Assembly: GCF_029953285.1 (NCBI RefSeq)
Contig: NZ_JASAOI010000093.1
Location: 1 to 35,183, forward strand
DNA: 35,183 nt
From: Yinghuangia seranimata
GTDB taxonomy: Bacteria; Actinomycetota; Actinomycetes; Streptomycetales; Streptomycetaceae
Direction of reading: 5' to 3'
Below are positions 1 through 7,124 of the stretch, one piece after another. A program made the position numbers and the translations under genes. Each line of letters opens with the position of its first letter. Position 1 is the stretch's first letter. Under the pieces are notes generated by a model, which saw only the letters and a program-made list of their open reading frames with translations, was not told the DNA's origin and searched no databases.

Positions 1-1
1 G

Positions 2-508
2 ACGATGGCCGACACGATCGCGGTGATGAACGGCGGTGTGATCGAGCAGCTCGGCTCGCCGGCGGAGCTGTACGAGTCCCCGCGGACCGCGTTCGTCGCC
101 AACTTCCTCGGCCAGTCCAACCTGCTCGAGACCCGCATCACCGGCACGAGCGGCGGCTTCCTGCTGCTCGACGTGCACGGCACCCGCATGGCGCTCCCCG
201 TCGAGCGCACCGCCGCCCAGGGCGACGCCGTGGTGATGGGCATACGCCCGGAGAAGATCTCCATCCAGCACGCCTCCGCCGCCGACTCCAACGGCGAGCG
301 CAACCGCCTCGACGGCGGCGTGATCATCGACTCCAGTTTCATCGGCGTCTCGACGCAGTACGTCGTGCGCATGCCGTGGGCGCAGGAGATCACCGTCTTC
401 GAGCAGAACATGGAGCGCGACGAGCGCCTCGTGCCCGGCGCGCCCGTCGTCCTGCACTGGAACCCGAGCCACGGCTTCGGCCTCGCCCCCCAGGCGGCTG
501 CGGCATGA
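2..508 (+). CDS. potA: Polyamine ABC transporter ATP-binding protein, C-terminal part (PotA type; 5' end outside window)
   Basis: This is the C-terminal part of the ATPase that powers a spermidine/putrescine importer at the inner face of the membrane. The frame is open to the window edge, so the Walker A, signature and Walker B motifs lie upstream. The visible part starts just after the H-loop region (TMADTIAVMNGGVIEQLG), continues with the usual SPAELYESP and FVANFLGQSNLL stretch, and ends with a TOBE-like regulatory domain (VMGIRPEKISI, then VVLHWNPSHG). These features are typical of PotA/CysA-class importer ATPases. The stop codon overlaps the next start (ATGA), and two permeases and an amine oxidase follow, which supports polyamines as substrate. 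No substrate-binding protein is visible; it may lie upstream. The family is confident; the substrate is inferred. Confidence 0.9.
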   Translation, partial: TMADTIAVMNGGVIEQLGSPAELYESPRTAFVANFLGQSNLLETRITGTSGGFLLLDVHGTRMALPVERTAAQGDAVVMGIRPEKISIQHASAADSNGERNRLDGGVIIDSSFIGVSTQYVVRMPWAQEITVFEQNMERDERLVPGAPVVLHWNPSHGFGLAPQAAAA

Positions 509-1431
509 GCGCGCTGGCACACACGGGCGGAAGCTCGGGCGGGGGTGACGACCTCAAGGAGCCGCCGAAGCGCGGCCGGTGGGTCCCCTACGCCCTCCTC
601 GCGCCCGGCATGATCTGGCTGGTCGTCTTCTTCCTCATCCCGATGCTGGTCCAGGGCGGCACCTCGCTCCAGACCGGCGGCCTGGAGAAGGGCTACGAGT
701 TCTCCTGGCACTGGGCGACCTACGCGGACGCCTTCGAGCAGTACTACCCGCAGTTCCTGCGCTCGTTCGGCTACGCGGCCGCGGCGACGGTGCTGTGCCT
801 GGTCATCGGCTACCCTCTCGCCTACGCCATCGCCTTCAAGGCCGGCAGGTGGCGCGGCGTGTGGCTGGTGCTGGTCATCGCGCCGTTCTTCACCAGCTTC
901 CTGGTGCGCACGCTCGCCTGGAAGACGATCCTCGCCGACAACGGCGTCGTCGTGGACGTCCTCAACAAGCTGCACTTCACCGACGTGACCGCGCTGCTCG
1001 GGCTGACCGAGGGCGACCGCGTGCTGGCCACGCCGCTCGCGGTGATCTGCGGCCTCACGTACAACTTCCTGCCGTTCATGGTGCTGCCGCTGTACGCCTC
1101 CCTGGAGCGCATCGACGGCCGGCTGCACGAGGCGGCGGGCGACCTGTACGCCGACCCGCGCACGACGTTCCGCAAGGTGACGTTCCCGCTGTCGCTGCCC
1201 GGCGTCGTGTCCGGCACGCTGCTGACCTTCATCCCGGCGTCCGGCGACTACGTCAACGCCGCGTGGCTCGGCTCGCCGGACACCGGCATGGCCGGCAACG
1301 TCATCCAGACGCAGTTCCTGCGCGTCCTGGACTACCCGACGGCCGCCGCGCTCTCGTTCATCCTCATGCTCGCCATCGTCCTGATGGTGTCGGCGTACAT
1401 CCGCAAGGCCGGGACGGAGGAGCTGGTCTGA
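505..1431 (+). CDS. potB: Polyamine ABC transporter permease, PotB type
   Basis: This 308-residue integral membrane subunit belongs to a spermidine/putrescine-type importer. I chose the ATG at 505 because it overlaps the potA stop in an ATGA and gives a normal N-terminus: a short hydrophilic cytoplasmic segment (MSALAHTGG to RGRW) and then the first membrane segment (YALLAPGMIWLVVFFLIPML). About six membrane segments are visible. The cytoplasmic EAA loop that docks onto the ATPase is present as EAAGDLYADPRTTF followed by TFPLSLPGVVSG. Its partner permease follows with a one-base stop/start overlap (TGATG), so translation of all three subunits is probably coupled. Loop spacing and length fit PotB/PotH better than sugar permeases. 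Confidence 0.92.
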   Translation: MSALAHTGGSSGGGDDLKEPPKRGRWVPYALLAPGMIWLVVFFLIPMLVQGGTSLQTGGLEKGYEFSWHWATYADAFEQYYPQFLRSFGYAAAATVLCLVIGYPLAYAIAFKAGRWRGVWLVLVIAPFFTSFLVRTLAWKTILADNGVVVDVLNKLHFTDVTALLGLTEGDRVLATPLAVICGLTYNFLPFMVLPLYASLERIDGRLHEAAGDLYADPRTTFRKVTFPLSLPGVVSGTLLTFIPASGDYVNAAWLGSPDTGMAGNVIQTQFLRVLDYPTAAALSFILMLAIVLMVSAYIRKAGTEELV

Positions 1432-2228
1432 TGACGCGCTGGCTTCGCAACCACGTCATCACGCTGTTCGGCATCCTGGCGCTCGCCTACATGACGCTGC
1501 CGAACATCGTCGTCCTGGTGTTCTCGTTCAACAACCCGAACGGCAAGTTCAACTACACGTGGAACGAGTTCTCGCTCGACGCGTGGAAGGACCCGTTCGG
1601 CGTCGCCGGCATCAAGGACTCGCTGATCACCAGCCTGGAGATCGCGTTCCTGTCGACGCTCATCGCGACGGCGCTCGGCACCGCGATCGCGTTCGCGCTG
1701 GGCCGCTACCGCTTCCGCGGCCGCGGCTTCACGAACACGCTGCTGTTCCTGCCGATGTCGATGCCCGAGGTCGTCATGGGCGCCTCGCTCGGCACGCTGT
1801 TCCTCAACATGCGCATCAACTTCGGCTTCTGGACGATCCTGATCGCGCACGTCATGTTCTGCCTCAGCTTCGTCGTGGTCGCGGTCAAGGCCCGCGTCCT
1901 CGGCATGGACCCGAAGCTCGAGGAGGCCGCGCAGGACCTCTACGCGTCCCCGACGCAGACGTTCCTGCGGGTCACCCTGCCGATCGCCGCCCCCGGCATC
2001 GGTGCCGGCGCGCTGCTCGCGTTCTCGCTCTCCTTCGACGACTTCGTCATCACGAACTTCAACTCGGGCGACACCGTCACCTTCCCGATGTTCGTGTGGG
2101 GCGCGGCCCAGCGGGGTACCCCGCCGCAGATCAACGTGATCGGCTCGGCGATGTTCTTCATCGCCGTGGCGGTCGTCATCGTCGGCCAGGTGCGGACGAA
2201 CCGGAAGGCGAAGCGTCCCGCTTCCTGA
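1431..2228 (+). CDS. potC: Polyamine ABC transporter permease, PotC type
   Basis: This 265-residue protein is the second membrane subunit of the importer. It starts at the ATG sharing one base with the potB stop. The first membrane segment lies at about residues 8-30 (VITLFGILALAYMTLPNIVVLVF). The EAA loop reads EEAAQDLYASPTQTF followed by TLPIAAPGIGAG, near two thirds of the length as in PotC/PotI. The motif SFDDFVITNFNSG in the last periplasmic/membrane region is characteristic of PotC-type permeases. The C-terminus is short and basic (RTNRKAKRPAS). An amine oxidase gene follows after 45 bp with no terminator between them, so import and oxidation are probably expressed together. Confidence 0.92.
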   Translation: MTRWLRNHVITLFGILALAYMTLPNIVVLVFSFNNPNGKFNYTWNEFSLDAWKDPFGVAGIKDSLITSLEIAFLSTLIATALGTAIAFALGRYRFRGRGFTNTLLFLPMSMPEVVMGASLGTLFLNMRINFGFWTILIAHVMFCLSFVVVAVKARVLGMDPKLEEAAQDLYASPTQTFLRVTLPIAAPGIGAGALLAFSLSFDDFVITNFNSGDTVTFPMFVWGAAQRGTPPQINVIGSAMFFIAVAVVIVGQVRTNRKAKRPAS

Positions 2229-2273
2229 CCGGAGCAAGAAAACCCGACGTCACCGAAGAGTGGTGGAAACCCG

Positions 2274-3695
2274 ATGGATCCCGCGATTTCGATGGATCCC
2301 GCCAAGTCCGTCGCGTCCCTCGCGGACGCCGCCCCCGTGCCGTTCTGGCTCGACGACCCCGCCCGCCCGGCCGCGAACCCGCGGCTGGTCGGCGACGAGC
2401 ACTGCGATCTCGCGGTGGTCGGCGGCGGCTACTCGGGCCTGTGGACCGCCCTGATCGCCAAGGAGCGCAACCCCTCGCGCGACGTGGTGCTCATCGAGGG
2501 CAACGAGATCGGCTGGGCGGCTTCCGGCCGCAACGGCGGCTTCTGCGCCGCGAGCCTCACGCACGGGTTCTGGAACGGGCTCGACCGCTGGCCGGACGAC
2601 ATCCGGACGCTCGAGAAGCTCGGCGAGCACAACCTCGACGAGATCGAGGCCGCGGTCAAGCGCTACGGCATCGACTGCGCCTACGAGCGCACCGGCGAGC
2701 TGGCCGTCGCGACCGCCCCGTACCAGGCCGACGAGCTGCGCGAGGGCGTGCAGATCATGCGGGACCACGGCGTCGAGGCCACCTTCCTCGACCGCGACGA
2801 GGTCCAGGCCGAGGTCCACTCGCCGACGTACCACGCGGGCCTGCTGGACAAGAACGGCTGCGCGATGGTCAACCCGGCCAAGCTCGCGTGGGGCCTCAAG
2901 GCCGCCTGCGAGAGCCTGGGCGTGCGCATCTACGAGTACACCCCGGCCACCGAGCTGAACGCGCACGGCTCGGGCATGGCGCTCACGACCCCGTACGGCA
3001 CGCTGTACGCGGGCCGCGTGGCGCTGGGCACCAACGTGTTCCCGAACCTGGTCAAGCGGGTCCGCCCGTTCGTCGTCCCGGTCTACGACTACGCGATGAT
3101 GACCGAGCCGCTGAGCGAGGAGCAGCTGGCCTCGATCGGCTGGAAGAACCGCCAGGGCATCGGCGACAGCGCCAACCACTTCCACTACTACCGGCTGTCC
3201 GAGGACAACCGGATCCTGTGGGGCGGCTACGACGCGGTCTACGACTACAACCAGAAGGTGTCGTCGGAGCACGACCAGCGGCCGGCCACCTTCCGCAAGC
3301 TCGCGGGGCACTTCTTCGACACGTTCCCCCAGCTGGAGGGCCTGCGCTTCACCCACACGTGGGGCGGCGCGATCGACACCTGCAGCCGCTTCTCGGCGTT
3401 CTTCGGGACGGCGTACAAGGGCAAGGTCGCGTACGCGATGGGCTACACCGGGCTGGGCGTGGGCGCGACCCGCTTCGGCGCCGAGGTGATGCTCGACCAC
3501 CTGGACGGCAAGGCGACCGAGCGCACCGAGCTGAAGATGGTGCGCAGCAAGCCGATCCCGTTCCCGCCGGAGCCGATCCGCTGGGTCGGCATCGAGCTGA
3601 CGCAGCGCGCGCTCACCCGTGCGGACGCCAACAACGGGAAGCGCAACCTGTGGCTGAAGGCGCTGGACAAGGCCGGAATGGGCTTCGACAGCTGA
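2274..3695 (+). CDS. FAD-dependent amine oxidase, gamma-glutamylputrescine oxidase-like (DAO family)
   Basis: This 473-residue cytoplasmic flavoenzyme probably oxidises an imported amine or its gamma-glutamyl derivative to the aldehyde, making hydrogen peroxide and ammonia. The Rossmann FAD motif is VVGGGYSGLWTA (glycines 50, 52 and 55), with the ribose-binding acid E75 at the end of the second strand (VVLIEG). The family motif AASGRNGGF lies at residues 82-90. A C-terminal FAD-contact segment (GYTGLGVGATRFGAE) is present. These match PuuB/OrdL-type members of the D-amino-acid oxidase fold. Two in-frame ATGs lie 18 bp apart in a duplicated element; I chose the first, preceded by GGTGG. The operon partners (polyamine importer, aldehyde dehydrogenase) favour putrescine-type substrates. 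No PuuA ligase is visible, so whether the substrate is glutamylated is open. Confidence 0.85.
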   Translation: MDPAISMDPAKSVASLADAAPVPFWLDDPARPAANPRLVGDEHCDLAVVGGGYSGLWTALIAKERNPSRDVVLIEGNEIGWAASGRNGGFCAASLTHGFWNGLDRWPDDIRTLEKLGEHNLDEIEAAVKRYGIDCAYERTGELAVATAPYQADELREGVQIMRDHGVEATFLDRDEVQAEVHSPTYHAGLLDKNGCAMVNPAKLAWGLKAACESLGVRIYEYTPATELNAHGSGMALTTPYGTLYAGRVALGTNVFPNLVKRVRPFVVPVYDYAMMTEPLSEEQLASIGWKNRQGIGDSANHFHYYRLSEDNRILWGGYDAVYDYNQKVSSEHDQRPATFRKLAGHFFDTFPQLEGLRFTHTWGGAIDTCSRFSAFFGTAYKGKVAYAMGYTGLGVGATRFGAEVMLDHLDGKATERTELKMVRSKPIPFPPEPIRWVGIELTQRALTRADANNGKRNLWLKALDKAGMGFDS

Positions 3696-3744
3696 CCTCG
3701 GGTACGAATCCGGCGCAACCGCCCGACGGGCTGTAAGGCGAACA

Positions 3745-3874
3745 GCCGAACGGCCGACAGGGTGCAGGTTGAGCGAGGCGTCGGCGGCGATGAGACTGGC
3801 GTACGTAGGGGTGTGACCCTCAGGAACACATCCCCCGTACGCGTTCTTCGCCGCCGACGCCTTTTCCGTTCGGC
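3745..3874 (+). promoter_or_regulatory. Nested three-stem inverted repeat in the mmsA leader (attenuator-like)
   Basis: Three perfectly paired arms are nested inside each other. The outer pair is GCCGAACGG 3745-3753 with CCGTTCGGC 3866-3874. The middle pair is a 14-bp arm at 3777-3790 with its complement at 3848-3861. The inner pair is GCGTACG 3799-3805 with CGTACGC 3836-3842, extended by GGGG/CCCC and TGTG/CACA towards an 11-nt loop. The middle stem is followed directly by TTTT (3862-3865), as in an intrinsic terminator. The structure ends 9 nt before the GGAGG ribosome-binding site of mmsA. I infer an attenuator or a processing/terminator element between the oxidase and mmsA. A promoter hidden inside it (TTGAGC at 3769) cannot be excluded. 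Confidence 0.6.
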
Positions 3875-3895
3875 GCCGTCACCGGAGGCCCTCAC

Positions 3896-5398
3896 TTGAG
3901 CAAGCACATCACCCACTGGATCGGCGGAGCCGCCTGGACCGGCACGTCCGAGCGCCGCGGCGACATCTACAACCCCGCCACCGGCAAGGTGAGCGGCACC
4001 GTCGACTTCGCCTCGGTCGCCGAGGTGGACCAGGCCGTCGCCGCCGCGTCGGCCGCGTTCGCGACGTGGCGCAACGCGTCGCTCGCCAGGCGCTCGCAGG
4101 TGCTGTTCAACTTCCGTGAGCTGCTCAACGCGAAGAAGGACGAGCTGGCGGCGATCATCGTCGAGGAGCACGGCAAGGTGCACTCCGACGCGCTCGGCGA
4201 GATCGCCCGCGGCCAGGAGGTCGTGGAGTTCGCGTGCGGCGTGCCGCAGCTGCAGAAGGGCGGCTTCTCGGAGCAGGCCTCGACCGGCATCGACGTCTAT
4301 TCGATCCGCCAGCCGCTCGGCCCGGTCGCGATCATCTCGCCGTTCAACTTCCCGGCGATGGTCCCGATGTGGTTCTTCCCGATCGCCATCGCGACCGGCA
4401 ACACCGTCGTCCTCAAGCCGTCCGAGAAGGACCCGTCGGCCGCGAACTTCCTGGCCGAGCTGTGGAAGCAGGCGGGCCTGCCCGAGGGCGTCTTCAACGT
4501 CGTGCACGGCGACAAGGTGTCCGTGGACCGCCTCCTCGAGCACCCCGACATCAAGTCGGTGTCGTTCGTCGGCTCCACCCCGATCGCCAAGTACGTGTAC
4601 GAGAACGGCACCGGCTACGGCAAGCGCGTGCAGGCCCTCGGCGGCGCCAAGAACCACATGCTGGTGCTCCCGGACGCCGACCTGGACCTGGTCGCGGACG
4701 CCGCGGTCAACGCCGGCTTCGGCGCGGCGGGCGAGCGCTGCATGGCGATCTCCGCGCTGGTGGCCGTCGAGCCGATCGCCGACGAGCTGATCGTCAAGAT
4801 CAAGGAGCGCGTCGCGGGCCTGCGCGTCGGCGCCGGCTGCGTGCCGACCTCCGAGATGGGCCCGCTGGTCACCCGTCAGCACGCCGACAAGGTCATCTCG
4901 TACGTCGAGGCCGGTGTGAAGGAGGGCGCCGACCTGGTGGTCGACGGCCGCGAGCACCCGATCGACGGCGACGACACCGCCGACGGCTTCTGGCTCGGCC
5001 CGACGCTGTTCGACAAGGTCACCCCGGAGATGTCCATCTACACGGACGAGATCTTCGGCCCGGTGCTGTCGGTCGTGCGCGTCGACTCGTACGACGAGGG
5101 CCTCGCGCTGATCAACGCGAACCCGTACGGCAACGGCACCGCGATCTTCACCAACGACGGCGGCGCGGCCCGCAAGTTCCAGAACGAGGTCGAGGTCGGC
5201 ATGGTCGGCATCAACGTGCCGATCCCGGTGCCGGTGGCCTACTACTCGTTCGGCGGCTGGAAGAACTCGCTGTTCGGCGACACCCACGCGTACGGCCTCG
5301 AGGGCGTGCACTTCTTCACCCGCGGGAAGGTTGTCACGCAGCGCTGGCTCGACCCGAGCCACGGCGGCATCAACCTGGGCTTCCCGACCAACAGCTGA
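3896..5398 (+). CDS. mmsA: CoA-acylating methylmalonate-semialdehyde dehydrogenase family protein
   Basis: This 500-residue aldehyde dehydrogenase is of the MmsA type, which oxidises (methyl)malonate semialdehyde to propionyl- or acetyl-CoA with NAD and CoA. The start is TTG at 3896, set by a strong GGAGG at 3884-3888 with 7 nt spacing. The NAD-binding segment is ISPFNFPAMVPMWFFP at about 147-162. The nucleophile is C282 in GERCMAIS. The usual ALDH general-base motif ELGGK is replaced by LGGAKNH (249-254), the hallmark of the CoA-dependent MMSDH class, which lacks the catalytic glutamate. Here the aldehyde may come from amine oxidation (for example malonate semialdehyde from 3-aminopropanal or beta-alanine) rather than from valine; that is inference. 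A structured leader precedes the gene and a terminator hairpin follows. Confidence 0.88.
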   Translation: MSKHITHWIGGAAWTGTSERRGDIYNPATGKVSGTVDFASVAEVDQAVAAASAAFATWRNASLARRSQVLFNFRELLNAKKDELAAIIVEEHGKVHSDALGEIARGQEVVEFACGVPQLQKGGFSEQASTGIDVYSIRQPLGPVAIISPFNFPAMVPMWFFPIAIATGNTVVLKPSEKDPSAANFLAELWKQAGLPEGVFNVVHGDKVSVDRLLEHPDIKSVSFVGSTPIAKYVYENGTGYGKRVQALGGAKNHMLVLPDADLDLVADAAVNAGFGAAGERCMAISALVAVEPIADELIVKIKERVAGLRVGAGCVPTSEMGPLVTRQHADKVISYVEAGVKEGADLVVDGREHPIDGDDTADGFWLGPTLFDKVTPEMSIYTDEIFGPVLSVVRVDSYDEGLALINANPYGNGTAIFTNDGGAARKFQNEVEVGMVGINVPIPVPVAYYSFGGWKNSLFGDTHAYGLEGVHFFTRGKVVTQRWLDPSHGGINLGFPTNS

Positions 5399-5458
5399 GC
5401 CTCGCAAGGCCGGCAGCCCCGTATAACGGCCCGCAGCTGATCCACCTCCTGCGGTCGA

Positions 5459-5506
5459 CCGGAGCCCCCGATCCGACGCCTCACGGCGCCGGGCCGGGGG
5501 CTCCGG
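5459..5506 (+). terminator. Hairpin downstream of mmsA
   Basis: Perfect 11-bp arms (CCGGAGCCCCC at 5459-5469 and its complement at 5496-5506) enclose a GC-rich 26-nt loop 60 bp after the mmsA stop. There is no U-tract, as is common for actinobacterial terminators. Confidence 0.6.
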
Positions 5507-5534
5507 CGTTCCCTGAGCGCCCCGACCACAGCTC

Positions 5535-5573
5535 CATACGTATGCGTATGTAACGCATTGGCTATCACCAATG
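5535..5573. promoter_or_regulatory. AT-rich pair of palindromes upstream of the phosphoesterase gene
   Basis: The perfect palindrome CATACGTATG (5535-5544) is followed by the inverted repeat CATTGG-6 nt-CCAATG (5556-5573). The block is much more AT-rich than its surroundings and lies 70-108 bp before the next start codon. It is the best candidate for an operator/promoter of the 5643-7054 genes. The binding protein is unknown. Confidence 0.45.
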
Positions 5574-5642
5574 GGAATACGTCCGATGATTTCGCGGGCG
5601 GACCATTCCGCATGCGCCGCTTCGATGGCAGCATGCGGGCGC

Positions 5643-6182
5643 ATGAGCAAGGTCATCCGAGCCGGAGACCCCGCCGCGATCCGCGTCGTCCAGGTCTCCG
5701 ACCTCCACTTTCCCGACGCGCCCGGCAGCCGGGGCCTTGTCGCGCACGACCCGGACCGCGGGCTCGCCGCAGTCCTGGACGACGCCGCCGACACGCTCGC
5801 CGACGCCGCGCTCGTGGTGGCCACCGGAGACCTCGCCGACCTCGGCGAACCCGGCGCGTACGAACGCCTCGGCGACCTGACCGGCACCTTCGAGGGCCGC
5901 CCCGTGTACGTGTGCCCGTCGACGACGTACAGCGTCGACTACGTCGGCCGGGTCTTCGACGGGCCCGGCTACCGCGTCTACACGCTGCACCCCGACGGCC
6001 GCGTCGAGTCCGAGGCGTGTACCGCACCGGGTGAGATCACCGACGCGATGCGCGCCAAATCCGCCCCCAGGTTCCTCACCGACCTCATGATGGGGCGCGT
6101 CACGATCGACGAGCTGCGCGCGATGACCGACGCCGAGTTCGAGGAACGCTTCGGCGCACCGCGCCCGACCCGCGGCGCCTGA
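5643..6182 (+). CDS. Internally shortened metallophosphoesterase (CpdA-like), possibly non-functional
   Basis: This 179-residue protein has the first calcineurin-fold metal motifs, VVQVSDLHF near residue 16 and VVATGDLADLG near residue 60. It then jumps directly to a segment that looks like the far C-terminal strands of the family (FEGRPVYVCPSTTYSVDY, then GYRVYTLHPDGRVES). The middle of the domain is absent: there is no GNHD, no HHP-like histidine motif and no GHxH, although normal members are roughly 250-320 residues. The frame is intact, so this looks like an in-frame deletion near residues 78-82. The start at 5643 lacks a clear ribosome-binding site; the ATG at 5571 is an alternative. The phosphatase gene 74 bp downstream may be co-transcribed. 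I expect no normal two-metal catalysis. Confidence 0.65.
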   Translation: MSKVIRAGDPAAIRVVQVSDLHFPDAPGSRGLVAHDPDRGLAAVLDDAADTLADAALVVATGDLADLGEPGAYERLGDLTGTFEGRPVYVCPSTTYSVDYVGRVFDGPGYRVYTLHPDGRVESEACTAPGEITDAMRAKSAPRFLTDLMMGRVTIDELRAMTDAEFEERFGAPRPTRGA

Positions 6183-6256
6183 ACCCACGCGTCACCGTGA
6201 ACGACACGGGTCCCGCGATCCAGGCGCGACCCGAGGCAAGTGCGAGAGGAGCACGT

Positions 6257-7054
6257 GTGGGCCAGCACCACGCGGACCCCGAGGGCGGCACCGTCGTCCT
6301 CGAAGGCGTCCGGAACTTCCGGGACATCGGCGGCCTGCCGACCATCGACGGCGGCCGGATCAGACCCGGGCGCTACTTCCGCAGCGGCCACCTCGCCAAG
6401 CCGACCGACGCGGACCGCGCCGCGCTCGCCGCGCTCGGCATCCGGCTCGTCGTCGACCTGCGCAGCCCGGCCGACATCGAACTCGACGGCGAGGACGCGC
6501 TGCCCGGCGGCGCCCGGTGGCTCAACCTGCCGATGACCGACCCCGCGCGGCACGCCGACTTCTGGGCCGACATCAGGTCGGGTGACATGACGGTGCTGCG
6601 GGAGCGCCTCGGCGACGGCAAGGCCGAGGCCGCGATCGCCCGCGACTACCGCGACCAGGTCGTCACGCGCCGCGCCAACCACACCGCGCTGCTCAACGCG
6701 CTCGTGGACGACGGGCTGCCCGCCGTCGTGCACTGCTCGGCCGGCAAGGACCGGGCCGGTATCGCGGCGGCGCTCGTCCAGCGCATCGCGGGCGTGCCCG
6801 ACGACGCCATCATGGCGAACTACCTGGAGAGCAACGACCCCGGGCGGCGGTACTCGCCCAACACCGACAAGCTCGCCGACCGGCCCGAGCTCGCCGCGCT
6901 GTTCGCGCCGTTCCTCGAGGTCCGCGCGGAGTACCTGGCCGGCGCGCTGGAGACGATGGACACGCACTGGGGCGGCTTCGCGGCCTACCTGGAGGAAGGG
7001 CTCGGGTTCGGGCCCGACCGGCAGAAGCGGCTGCGGGAGCTGCTCGTCGACTGA
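6257..7054 (+). CDS. Tyrosine-phosphatase-family protein (Y_phosphatase3/SIW14-like)
   Basis: This 265-residue cytoplasmic protein has the protein-tyrosine/dual-specificity phosphatase P-loop HCSAGKDRAG, with nucleophile C160 and phosphate-binding R166. The N-terminal motif GVRNFRDIGGLPT (about 18-30), the segment RPGRYFRSGHLA, and the strand VVDLRSPAD are standard for the bacterial Y_phosphatase3 family. That family includes MptpB-like phosphatases and lipid or nucleotide phosphatases. I chose GTG 6257 because GAGAGGA lies 6 nt upstream. An ATG at 6197 would add 20 residues without homology-like features and has no ribosome-binding site. The natural substrate cannot be read from sequence. 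A strong terminator follows. Confidence 0.85.
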   Translation: MGQHHADPEGGTVVLEGVRNFRDIGGLPTIDGGRIRPGRYFRSGHLAKPTDADRAALAALGIRLVVDLRSPADIELDGEDALPGGARWLNLPMTDPARHADFWADIRSGDMTVLRERLGDGKAEAAIARDYRDQVVTRRANHTALLNALVDDGLPAVVHCSAGKDRAGIAAALVQRIAGVPDDAIMANYLESNDPGRRYSPNTDKLADRPELAALFAPFLEVRAEYLAGALETMDTHWGGFAAYLEEGLGFGPDRQKRLRELLVD

Positions 7055-7071
7055 CGCGCTTGCGGACACGG

Positions 7072-7112
7072 GGAAGGCCCCGACGGCGGTGCCGTCGGGG
7101 CCTTCCTTTTTT
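7072..7112. terminator. Strong bidirectional intrinsic terminator
   Basis: A perfect 16-bp stem (7072-7087 with 7091-7106) closes on a 3-nt loop and is followed by six T residues (7107-7112). It lies between the convergent phosphatase and APC permease genes and can serve both. Confidence 0.92.
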
Positions 7113-7124
7113 GCGCTCGGTGCC

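Noticed and set aside
3443-5887. Long minus-strand open frame opposite mmsA
   Set aside because: Shadow of the mmsA codon pattern; no recognisable motif or ribosome-binding site.
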